The notes under the pieces are model-generated. The model was not told the DNA's origin. It did no database searches and saw only the letters and a program-made list of their open reading frames with translations. The translations under genes and the position numbers were made by a program. Below are positions 17,521-24,923 of a DNA stretch of 64,000 nucleotides, one piece after another. The number at the start of each line of letters is the position of its first letter. The stretch's first letter is position 1. Source of the DNA: Bradyrhizobium sp. CCGE-LA001 (GTDB taxonomy: Bacteria > Pseudomonadota > Alphaproteobacteria > Rhizobiales > Xanthobacteraceae); assembly GCF_000296215.2 (NCBI RefSeq), contig NZ_CP013949.1:6999501-7063500 (forward strand), read 5' to 3'.

Positions 17521-17772
17521 ATGTCAGATGTAACCTATTACGTTGCAATGCCCTTCCTGATCGATGCCGATGGCTCGCCGGTCGCCGGCGCCGCCGAGGA
17601 ATGCCAGAGCTCCTCGGCAGCGTTGCGGCGCGCCGAGGCCTTGTCGCGTGGTGCAGGCAACATCGGTGCGGTTGCATTCAGCCGCAGCGGCGACCCGATG
17701 ACCGGCGAGTTCGGCGACGCCACGCTGCTGCGCAAATTCGGCAACGTGCCGGAAGATCTGGCCACGCTGTAA
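17521..17772 (+). CDS. Small conserved hypothetical protein (83 aa)
   Basis: Starts at ATG 17521, with GGAG 11 nt upstream: MSDVTYYVAMPFLIDADGSP, then a central helical segment SSAALRRAEALSRGAGNIGA and the end EFGDATLLRKFGNVPEDLATL. The composition and the conserved-looking V-A-M-P-F core suggest a small alpha/beta protein. No named family is recognised. It lies 24 bp after the preceding small gene, probably co-transcribed, and its stop almost touches the convergent diguanylate cyclase stop (17775). Confidence 0.7.
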   Translation: MSDVTYYVAMPFLIDADGSPVAGAAEECQSSSAALRRAEALSRGAGNIGAVAFSRSGDPMTGEFGDATLLRKFGNVPEDLATL

Positions 17773-17774
17773 CG

Positions 17775-18539
17775 TCACCTGCTCACCAGCCTGATCCGCG
17801 GCTCGTGCCGCCGGTGCGCCTTGCGCACATACATGGCGGCATCGGCCTCCTCCAGGGCACGGCCGGCGTCGGACTGCGCTCCCAGCAGCGCCACGCCGGC
17901 GGAAGCGCCAGCAGTCACCTGCTGGCCCCGAAAGGTGAATGACAGCTCGTCGACCGCCTGCTCGAAGATGGCGGCCTTCGCCATGGCGTCGGTCTCGCTG
18001 AGATTCCACAGCAGCAGCGCGAACTCGTCGCCTCCGAGACGGCCCACCACGTCCGAGGCGCGGACCTGACGCGTCAGCGTCGCCGCAATCGCCTTGAGCA
18101 CCTCGTCGCCGGCAGCGTGTCCAAAGGAATCGTTGATCGGCTTCAGCCGATCGACGTCGAGCACGATCAGCGCCCCGCTGGCGCGGTAGCGCTTCATATA
18201 GGCAACGGCACGTTGGAGCGCGCGCTCGAACCCGCGCCGGTTCGGAATCTCCAGGAGGAAATCGGTGTCGGCGGCCGCCTCGAGCTCCGCGACCCGGCGC
18301 TCGGCCGCCTTGAGCTTGCTCCGCAAGCCGCGGATGATCGCCTTGGTTGTATCCGTGGCCGCATCGGGCGGCGTTCGCCGCTGCCGCGGCCCGGCGGAGC
18401 GCTTGGCAGCAGCTTTGGAGCGGGTGGCGCTGGTCTTCCGGCCCATTTTGGCCTTCGCAGCACGCGCCCTTTTTGGCTTCTTCATGGGCATCCTGCTCAA
18501 TGAAGGCTTGCGGGGATTCACCAAGACAGGATAGTGCAT
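17775..18539 (-). CDS. Diguanylate cyclase with a basic N-terminal tail
   Basis: A 254-residue soluble GGDEF protein from ATG 18539, which has AAGGAG about 5 nt upstream. The first 60 residues are strongly basic (for example KKPKRARAAKAKMGRK), then a short coiled coil (KLKAAERRVAELEA) leads into the GGDEF domain. The active motif is intact (GRLGGDEFALLLW) and an RxxD inhibitory site (RASD) stands five residues before it, so it should make c-di-GMP with product inhibition. No sensor domain is present; the Lys/Arg-rich tail could bind nucleic acid or acidic surfaces. It is divergent from purE. Confidence 0.9.
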   Translation of the reverse strand: MHYPVLVNPRKPSLSRMPMKKPKRARAAKAKMGRKTSATRSKAAAKRSAGPRQRRTPPDAATDTTKAIIRGLRSKLKAAERRVAELEAAADTDFLLEIPNRRGFERALQRAVAYMKRYRASGALIVLDVDRLKPINDSFGHAAGDEVLKAIAATLTRQVRASDVVGRLGGDEFALLLWNLSETDAMAKAAIFEQAVDELSFTFRGQQVTAGASAGVALLGAQSDAGRALEEADAAMYVRKAHRRHEPRIRLVSR

Positions 18540-18626
18540 TCCCTTCTCCTTGCCACCGCCTTGCGAGCCGCCGGCCGGAACCATTAATCTGGCCTATCTT
18601 TCTGTTTTCCGAGCACAATTGACGTC

Positions 18627-19115
18627 ATGACCGCGCCGATCGCCATCATCATGGGAAGCCAGTCGGACTGGGACACGATGCGGCATGCCGCCGATACGCT
18701 CGCCGCGCTCGGCGTCTCCGCCGATACCCGCATCGTTTCGGCACACCGCACCCCCGACCGCCTGTTCGCTTTCGCCAAGGGCGCCAAGGCCGCCGGATAC
18801 AAGGTCATCATCGCCGGCGCCGGCGGCGCCGCGCATCTGCCCGGCATGGCGGCCGCGCTGACGGAACTGCCGGTGTTCGGCGTGCCCGTCGAATCGAAGA
18901 CGCTCAAGGGCCTCGATTCGCTATATTCGATCGTGCAGATGCCCGCAGGCATCCCCGTCGGCACCCTCGCCATCGGCAAGGCCGGCGCGATCAACGCGGC
19001 GCTGCTGGCCGCCTCCGTGCTGGCGCTGTCCGACCCGGCCCTGGCGAATCGCCTTGCCGCCTGGCGCAAGGCGCAGACCGATGCGGTGGCCGAGCACCCG
19101 GAGGACAAGGCGTGA
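18627..19115 (+). CDS. purE: N5-carboxyaminoimidazole ribonucleotide mutase
   Basis: A 162-residue cytoplasmic enzyme that converts N5-CAIR to CAIR in purine synthesis. The family motifs are clear: IIMGSQSDWDTM near the N-terminus, VSAHRTPD in the middle and AGAGGAAHLPGMAAALT, which lines the nucleotide site. Length is normal for class I PurE. The stop overlaps the GTG start of purK, so both are translated from one message. Confidence 0.97.
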   Translation: MTAPIAIIMGSQSDWDTMRHAADTLAALGVSADTRIVSAHRTPDRLFAFAKGAKAAGYKVIIAGAGGAAHLPGMAAALTELPVFGVPVESKTLKGLDSLYSIVQMPAGIPVGTLAIGKAGAINAALLAASVLALSDPALANRLAAWRKAQTDAVAEHPEDKA

Positions 19116-20218
19116 CCGAGGCTAGGCAGGTTACGCTGAAGCCCGGTGACACCATCGGAATCCTCGGCGGCGGACAGCTCGGCCGGATGCTCGCGATGGC
19201 TGCGGCGCGGCTCGGGCTGCGTTGTCAGGTGTTCTCGCCCGATCCGGATTCGCCGGCCTTCGACGTGGTCCTGAATGCGACCTGCGCCGAATATGCCGAT
19301 GTCGAAGCGCTCGAGCTGTTCGCCAATGACGTCGACGTCATCACCTACGAATTCGAGAACGTGCCGTCGGCGGCCGCGATGGTGCTGGATGCCCGCCGCC
19401 CCGTGCTGCCCAACCGCAAGATCCTCGAGACCACGCAGGACCGGCTGGCGGAGAAGGATTTCGTGACGAAGCTCGGCATCGGCACCGCAGCCTATGCGGA
19501 CGTGACGTCGGTCGCGTCGCTGCGCGAGGCGATCGTCAGGATCGGGCTCCCGGCCGTGCTGAAGACCCGCCGGTTCGGTTATGACGGCAAGGGCCAGGCC
19601 ATCATCCGCGAGGGCGACGACATCGCGAAGGTGTGGACCAGCCTTGCCACCAAATCGGCGATCCTGGAAGCCTTCGTGCCGTACGAGCGCGAGATCTCCG
19701 TGATCGCCGCGCGCTCCGCCACGGGCCAGGTCGAGTGTTTCGACGTCACCGAGAACGAGCACCGCGACCACATCCTGAAGATCTCGCGCGCACCCGCGCA
19801 GATTCCCGATTCGCTCGCCGAGGACGCGCGCAGCATCGCCGGCAAGATCGCAAGCGCGCTCGACTATGTCGGCGTCCTCGCCGTCGAGATGTTCGTGCTC
19901 GCCAATGGCGCCGGGCCCAAGGTGCTGGTGAACGAGATCGCCCCGCGCGTGCACAATTCCGGGCACTGGACGCTGGACGGCGCCTCCGTCTCGCAATTCG
20001 AGCAGCACATCCGCGCCATCGCCGGCTGGCCGCTCGGCAAGCCGGTGCGCCACGGCGAAATCGTCACCATGACCAATCTCATTGGCGATGAGATCAACGA
20101 CTACGGCAAATGGCTGACCGTGCCGGGCGCGACCGTGCACATCTACGGCAAGGGCACCCCGCGCCCCGGCCGCAAGATGGGCCACGTCACCGAAGTCCGG
20201 CCGACCAAGGGCAAGTGA
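19112..20218 (+). CDS. purK: N5-carboxyaminoimidazole ribonucleotide synthase
   Basis: An ATP-grasp enzyme of 368 residues that makes N5-CAIR from AIR, ATP and bicarbonate, feeding PurE. It starts at GTG 19112, overlapping the purE stop (GTGA). The N-terminal IGILGGGQLGRMLAMAA and the ATP-grasp elements TRRFGYDGKGQAII, EAFVPYEREISVIAA and NEIAPRVHNSGHWT are all present. Length matches the family. It converges with aqpZ about 45 bp downstream. Confidence 0.97.
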   Translation: MTEARQVTLKPGDTIGILGGGQLGRMLAMAAARLGLRCQVFSPDPDSPAFDVVLNATCAEYADVEALELFANDVDVITYEFENVPSAAAMVLDARRPVLPNRKILETTQDRLAEKDFVTKLGIGTAAYADVTSVASLREAIVRIGLPAVLKTRRFGYDGKGQAIIREGDDIAKVWTSLATKSAILEAFVPYEREISVIAARSATGQVECFDVTENEHRDHILKISRAPAQIPDSLAEDARSIAGKIASALDYVGVLAVEMFVLANGAGPKVLVNEIAPRVHNSGHWTLDGASVSQFEQHIRAIAGWPLGKPVRHGEIVTMTNLIGDEINDYGKWLTVPGATVHIYGKGTPRPGRKMGHVTEVRPTKGK

Positions 20219-20263
20219 GGGGACCGCAGCAAGCGCTGCGATCCCGCTTTGCGCGAAAACGCT

Positions 20264-20986
20264 CTACGCCGTCTTTACGCCCGCGACGATGCCTGCGGGC
20301 TCCTCGCTGAGCCAGCGATAGATCACCCCGCCGAGCGCGCCGCCGATCAGCGGCGCGACCCAGAACATCCAGAGCTGCGCCATCGCCCAGCCGCCGACGA
20401 ACAGCGCCGGGCCGGTGCTGCGCGCCGGATTCACCGAGGTGTTGGTGACGGGGATACTGACGAGATGGATCATGACCAGCGCGAGGCCGATCGCGAGCGG
20501 CGCGAAGCCCGCGGGCGCACGGCCATGGGTGGCGCCCATGATGATGAACAGGAACATCATGGTCATCACCACCTCGGTCAGGAAGCACACGATCATGCTG
20601 TACTGGCCGGGCGAATGCGCGCCATAGCCGTTGGACGCGAAGCCCTTGGTGACATCGAAGCCGGGCGCACCGCTCGCGATGACATAGAGCAGCCATGCGG
20701 CCACGATCGCGCCCGCCACCTGGGCGATCACATAGGGCAGGATCTGGCCAGCCGGAAAACGGCCGCCGGCGGCGAGGCCGACGGTGACGGCCGGATTGAG
20801 ATGGCACCCCGAGACGTGCCCGATCGCGTAGGCCATGGTGACGACGCTCAGGCCGAACGCGAGGGATACACCGACCAGGCCAATGCCGACCTGGGGGAAG
20901 CCGGCCGCGATCACCGCGCTGCCGCAACCTGCGAATGTGAGCCAAAAGGTGCCGATGGCCTCAGCTGCATATTTTTTCACGTCCAT
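20264..20986 (-). CDS. aqpZ: Aquaporin Z
   Basis: A 240-residue six-span water channel of the inner membrane. Both pore motifs are intact: HLNPAVT (NPA at residues 64-66) and SVNPARS (NPA at 186-188, followed by the selectivity-filter Arg189). His174 in MIHLVSIPVTN fits the narrow aquaporin, rather than glyceroporin, filter. The start ATG 20986 follows a GGGGAGA-like site. It is monocistronic and divergent from rpsU. Confidence 0.95.
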   Translation of the reverse strand: MDVKKYAAEAIGTFWLTFAGCGSAVIAAGFPQVGIGLVGVSLAFGLSVVTMAYAIGHVSGCHLNPAVTVGLAAGGRFPAGQILPYVIAQVAGAIVAAWLLYVIASGAPGFDVTKGFASNGYGAHSPGQYSMIVCFLTEVVMTMMFLFIIMGATHGRAPAGFAPLAIGLALVMIHLVSIPVTNTSVNPARSTGPALFVGGWAMAQLWMFWVAPLIGGALGGVIYRWLSEEPAGIVAGVKTA

Positions 20987-21247
20987 GTGGCGTCTCCCCT
21001 GATTTCAGTTCCGGATCAGCTTCCGGAAAACGGCCCACGTTCTGGCGCCAAATCACCCAAATCGCGACCGTACGGAGGTATTTTCGCCGCATTTAATGGC
21101 CGAACTTGGTCCAAATCCCCGCTTGGCCGGTGGACATCCAGGGTTTTGTCTGATACATCCGCGCGCTCAAGGTTAAGGGCTTGCGCGTTTCGCCTTCCCC
21201 TTTGACTTACCAGAATTCAAATCCGATCCACCTGAAGAGGATGCCGC

Positions 21248-21544
21248 GTGCAGGTTCTCGTTCGCGATAACAATGTCGATCAAGCCCTCAAGGCGCTGAA
21301 GAAGAAGATGCAGCGCGAGGGAATTTTCCGCGAGATGAAGCTCCGCGGTCATTACGAGAAGCCCTCCGAGAAGAAGGCCCGTGAAAAGGCCGAAGCCGTG
21401 CGCCGCGCGCGCAAGCTGGCCCGCAAGAAGCTGCAGCGCGAAGGCCTGCTGCCGATGAAGCCGAAGCCGGTGTTCGGCGCCGGCCCCGGCGGTGACCGCG
21501 GTGGTCGCGGCGGCCCGGGAGCCGGTCCGCGCGGACCGCGCTGA
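21248..21544 (+). CDS. rpsU: 30S ribosomal protein S21
   Basis: Small-subunit protein with the standard S21 core: VQVLVRDNNVDQALKALKKK, then the basic helix KAREKAEAVRRARKLARKK. It begins with GTG 21248, preceded by AGAGG. At 98 residues it is longer than the enterobacterial form (about 70) because of a Gly/Arg/Pro-rich tail (PGGDRGGRGGPGAGPRGPR), which resembles RGG-type RNA-binding tails. A strong terminator follows. Confidence 0.95.
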   Translation: MQVLVRDNNVDQALKALKKKMQREGIFREMKLRGHYEKPSEKKAREKAEAVRRARKLARKKLQREGLLPMKPKPVFGAGPGGDRGGRGGPGAGPRGPR

Positions 21545-21578
21545 TCGACCTCGTTTAGCAAGACTTCAGTTTTCGATG

Positions 21579-21599
21579 ACGCGGGCCCCTGGCCCGCGT
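21579..21599 (+). terminator. Rho-independent terminator of rpsU
   Basis: A perfect 9-bp stem ACGCGGGCC / GGCCCGCGT with a CCT loop is followed by TATTGTTTT. It starts 35 bp after the rpsU stop. Confidence 0.85.
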
Positions 21600-21736
21600 T
21601 ATTGTTTTGTGAGCGGTGCCCTTCTGGGACGGGGCGCTGCCGATGCGGCACCAAAGCGTGATGAGGTTGCTCGAATTATCATTGCGCTCTCGTCCCGCTG
21701 TCACTTTCCGGATGCTCTGGCACGAGCGAAGCGTAA

Positions 21737-22399
21737 ATGGCCTCCCCCTTCCCCGAGCGCGGCATGCCGCGGCGATGCCAGATCTGGCAGCGGCCGTTCG
21801 CGCTGGTAGTGGTGGGAATCGCGCTGTGCGGCTGCTCCTTCGACCTGGGCTCGCTGATGCCCGAGAAGGAGAAGCCTCAGGAGGCGCCCAAGGCAGCCGC
21901 GACGGCAGCCACGACCACCGAAAGCGCGGTCAGCCCAGGCAATGTCAGCGAAGCCCAGGCCCATACGGCAAAGGCCCAGTCCCTGGCGAAATCGGGCGAG
22001 ATTGCAGCTGCGCTCGACGAGTTCAATCGCGCAATCGGCCTCGATCCCTACAATGCCCAGGCGCTCTATGGCCGTGCCTTGATCTATCAGGGCAAGAACC
22101 AGCACGATTTCGCGATCGCAGATTTCAGTGCTGCGAGCGGGCTCAACCCGCAGAAGGTCGAGCCGCTACTCGGCCGCGCCACCAGCTATCTCGCACTCGG
22201 TAAGGCCAAGGAGGCCGCAGCCGATCTGGACGAGGCGTCCGAGGCCGATCCACACAACGCGCAAGTCTGGACCACGCGCGGACAGGCTTATGAGCGGCTG
22301 GGCGACAGGGCCAAGGCAGCGGCGTCCTACACCAAGGCTGTCGCGCTTCGCCCACGCGACGACGCCGCCCGCAGCGGCCTTGCCCGCGTCGGCGGCTGA
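21737..22399 (+). CDS. TPR-repeat lipoprotein
   Basis: A protein of up to 220 residues with a signal segment ALVVVGIALCGC ending in a lipobox-like LCGC, so it is probably lipid-anchored. After an Ala/Thr-rich linker, about four tetratricopeptide repeats follow (SLAKSGEIAAALDEFNRAIG, ALYGRALIYQGKNQHDFAIA, and on to AYERLGDRAKAAASYTKAVA). TPR lipoproteins act as scaffolds in the envelope; the partner is unknown. An internal ATG at 21764 is an alternative start that gives a more typical signal peptide. It converges with the following gene. Confidence 0.85.
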   Translation: MASPFPERGMPRRCQIWQRPFALVVVGIALCGCSFDLGSLMPEKEKPQEAPKAAATAATTTESAVSPGNVSEAQAHTAKAQSLAKSGEIAAALDEFNRAIGLDPYNAQALYGRALIYQGKNQHDFAIADFSAASGLNPQKVEPLLGRATSYLALGKAKEAAADLDEASEADPHNAQVWTTRGQAYERLGDRAKAAASYTKAVALRPRDDAARSGLARVGG

Positions 22400-22420
22400 C
22401 AGCGCGGCTCCGCCGCCGCT

Positions 22421-23377
22421 TTAATCGGGGGTGGCGCCCTTCGGCAGCACTGCTTGGAACATCGACTTCATGCCCGACAGCATCTCGTCGGCGACATTCG
22501 TCTTTTTCGGCCGCGGCAGAGCGCCACCGGCATCGGCACGAAGGTCGAGCGGCGGCGCGATCACCGGCACGGGAATATCGGCCGGCGGGGTCACCCGGGT
22601 TGGATCGTCCTTGCCGATCGAAGCCGTGTAGGGCGGGCTGCCCTGTGACGCACCGCCATTGCCATAGGCTTCGGATGAGGGCGTCGACACCGTGATCGGC
22701 GGCGGCAGCGGGCGGACCATGGACGGCTCCGCCGAGATGACACGCGGGGTCTCCGGCGTACGGGCAGCTTCCCGTACGGCCGGCTCCGCCGGCCTCTCGG
22801 CCGGCTTGGTTTCGGCAGATTTGGTTTCAGAGGACTTGGGTTCAGAGGACTTGGGTTCAGAGGATCTGCCCTCGGCGGCCCTGCCCTCGGGCGACTTGCG
22901 CAACCGCTCGATGGCGGCGCGCGCGAGATCGTTGGCATCAGGGGCCGGGGACGCAGCCGGCGCCGAATTGGCCTCCACGACGGCCGGAGCGGCCGGAGCC
23001 GGATTGGACTTGGCAGCGGCTTTCTCACGCGACGGCGTACGGCCGCGCGGACCGGTCTCGGCGGGAGCCACATCCGCGGCCTTGGTCTCGGCAGCGGGCT
23101 GATGATCGGCGGGCTTCTCGGCCGCGGCCTTGTCCGTAACGCTCTTCTCGGAGACGCCCTTCTCGGAGACGCCCTTGGCCTTGACGCCGGGCGCGGGAAG
23201 GTTGGCGGTGTCGGTCGGCTTGCCCTCGCTGCCAGCCTGGGCCGGCGCCGTCACGGCGGCCGGAGCATCGGGGGCGGGCTTGGCATTGATGTAGTGGTTA
23301 ACGATGTAAGCCCCGATGATCGTCGCGAGCACCGAGGGGAAAATATCCATCGAGATTTTAGCGAGGTATTTCAGCAT
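22421..23377 (-). CDS. Membrane-anchored low-complexity protein, conserved hypothetical
   Basis: A 318-residue protein with one N-terminal membrane span (VLATIIGAYIVNHYI), followed by a very long Ala/Pro/Lys/Glu-rich region. Local repeats include EKGVSEKSVTDK and a run of SSEPK/SSETK units around residues 175-190. The C-terminus has a short ordered-looking end (PRPKKTNVADEMLSGMKSMF). It probably sits in the inner membrane with a disordered soluble part that could cross the periplasm or bind cell wall, as TonB/TolA-like linkers do, but no named domain is seen. Confidence 0.7.
   Translation of the reverse strand: MLKYLAKISMDIFPSVLATIIGAYIVNHYINAKPAPDAPAAVTAPAQAGSEGKPTDTANLPAPGVKAKGVSEKGVSEKSVTDKAAAEKPADHQPAAETKAADVAPAETGPRGRTPSREKAAAKSNPAPAAPAVVEANSAPAASPAPDANDLARAAIERLRKSPEGRAAEGRSSEPKSSEPKSSETKSAETKPAERPAEPAVREAARTPETPRVISAEPSMVRPLPPPITVSTPSSEAYGNGGASQGSPPYTASIGKDDPTRVTPPADIPVPVIAPPLDLRADAGGALPRPKKTNVADEMLSGMKSMFQAVLPKGATPD
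22826..22870. repeat. 15-bp tandem repeat encoding SEPKS units
   Basis: The unit TTCAGAGGACTTGGG occurs twice exactly (22826-22840, 22841-22855) and a third time with changes. On the minus strand it encodes the repeated SSEPK motif in the low-complexity protein, which suggests recent slippage and possible length variation among strains. Confidence 0.75.
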
Positions 23378-23470
23378 TTCTCGGCCACTCCCCGCGCGAT
23401 CTGATGCGGGAACTTTAGGGCATTGTGAGGGATCAACTGCGACGGATCGATGGCAAACAGTCGGGCCAAC

Positions 23471-23755
23471 TTACGGTTTTAGCTCGATTTCAAGGAACAC
23501 GATCTCGGTTGAGGTTTCGTTAAGTACGTCATGCTGGACACCGGCCTTGCGGAAATAGGATTTCCCCGCCGCAAGCTGCGCCCTGGACCGCTCGCCATTC
23601 GGCGCCACGATGGTCATTTCCCCCGCTACGACGGGAACAATCACGTAGTCCATGCCATGGGTGTGATGTCCGGTCGCGCTGCCCGGCGCAAGCCGCCATT
23701 CGGTGACCCGGACCTCTTCGTTGTCGACCTGAACCTCGGACGTGGCGGCAAGCAT
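23471..23755 (-). CDS. Small cupin-domain protein
   Basis: A single-domain cupin of 94 residues. The metal-binding motif is partly recognisable: GHHTHGMDYVIVPVVAGEMT matches the first cupin motif with its His pair and a later Glu, and AGVQHDVLNET supplies the third His of the second motif. Such proteins bind a metal and act as small enzymes or sensors of uncertain substrate. It is 21 bp upstream of chaA on the complementary map, sharing direction with it, so the cupin gene is likely co-transcribed after chaA. Confidence 0.85.
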   Translation of the reverse strand: MLAATSEVQVDNEEVRVTEWRLAPGSATGHHTHGMDYVIVPVVAGEMTIVAPNGERSRAQLAAGKSYFRKAGVQHDVLNETSTEIVFLEIELKP

Positions 23756-23776
23756 TGGAACTCCCCCTATCGCGCT

Positions 23777-24874
23777 TCAGGGCACGAAAACCATGAACAC
23801 GTAGACCGCAAATACCACCATATGGACCAGTCCGAACAGGACGTTGGTCCTGCCCGTGCCGAAGGTCAGCATACTCAGGAAGAAGGTCAGGAGCATGAGC
23901 ACGCTGCCCTGGGCGTTGAGGCCGAGCTCGAGCTCCTTGTCGAGCGCATAAGTGGCGACCCCGACGGCCGGGATCGTCAGCCCGATGGTCGCCAGCGAGG
24001 AGCCCAGCGCGAGGTTGATGCTCTTCTGGAGATCGTTCTTGCGGGCCGCCGACACGGCCGCGACGCCTTCCGGCATCAGGATCAAGAGTGCGACCAGAAG
24101 TCCGGTAAAGGCCGGCGGCGCGCCGATCTTGACCGCAACGGCGTCGACCACCAGCGAGAACTTCTTGGAGAGCAGCACGACCGCCAGCAGCGCGATCAGC
24201 AGCAGCACGACGCTGAGCACCAACGTCCTGCCCGACAGATGCGCCTCGCCGCTACCACCGCCCGCCCGCTCGTGGACGAAATAGTCCTTGTGCAGGACGG
24301 TCTGGGTGTAGAGGAACACCCCGTACAGCGCGAGCGTGACCACGTCGACGAAGCCGAGCTGGACCGCCGAATAGACCGGTCCGGGCGTGGTGGTGGTGTA
24401 ATTCGGCATGATCAGCGTGATGGTCGCGAGCGCGAACAGCACGCTGAGATAGACGTTGGCGCCGGAGAGCTGGAAACCCTGCTCGCGATAGCGCAGGCCG
24501 CCGATGAAGATGCAGAGCCCGACGAGGCCGTTGCAGACGATCATGACGACGGCGAACACGGTGTCACGGGCCAGTGCCGGGGCGGGCTTGTCGCCCAGCA
24601 TGATCGTGGTGATCAGCGCCACCTCGATGATCGTCACCGACAGCGTAAGCACCAGCGTGCCATAGGGTTCGCCGACCCGCTCCGCGATCACCTCGGCATG
24701 ATGGACCGCGGCAAACACCGTGCCGAACAGGATGACGAGAAGGACGATGGCGAAGACGAGCCCGCCGAGCGACAGCGTGAACACGTAATCCGTGGCGCTG
24801 ACGGCTGCGAACAACAGCATGGCCAGCGCCGGAAAGATCCAGGCCGTCCGGGGCATCGGATTATGCGCGCTCAT
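23777..24874 (-). CDS. chaA: Calcium/sodium:proton antiporter
   Basis: A 365-residue inner-membrane antiporter of the CaCA superfamily with about eleven spans. The two alpha-repeat signatures are present: TLSVTIIEVALITTIM in the first half and LILMPEGVAAVSAARKNDLQKS and ALGSSLATIGLTIP in the second, with their conserved acidic residues. Length and motifs fit ChaA, which exports Ca2+ or Na+/K+ in exchange for protons. It starts 49 bp after the adjacent NhaD-like antiporter gene stop and the small cupin gene follows it. Confidence 0.92.
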   Translation of the reverse strand: MSAHNPMPRTAWIFPALAMLLFAAVSATDYVFTLSLGGLVFAIVLLVILFGTVFAAVHHAEVIAERVGEPYGTLVLTLSVTIIEVALITTIMLGDKPAPALARDTVFAVVMIVCNGLVGLCIFIGGLRYREQGFQLSGANVYLSVLFALATITLIMPNYTTTTPGPVYSAVQLGFVDVVTLALYGVFLYTQTVLHKDYFVHERAGGGSGEAHLSGRTLVLSVVLLLIALLAVVLLSKKFSLVVDAVAVKIGAPPAFTGLLVALLILMPEGVAAVSAARKNDLQKSINLALGSSLATIGLTIPAVGVATYALDKELELGLNAQGSVLMLLTFFLSMLTFGTGRTNVLFGLVHMVVFAVYVFMVFVP

Positions 24875-24923
24875 CCACCGCTTCCATTTGCTTGGATCAG
24901 CAGTAGCAAATCAGGCGCGAGAT

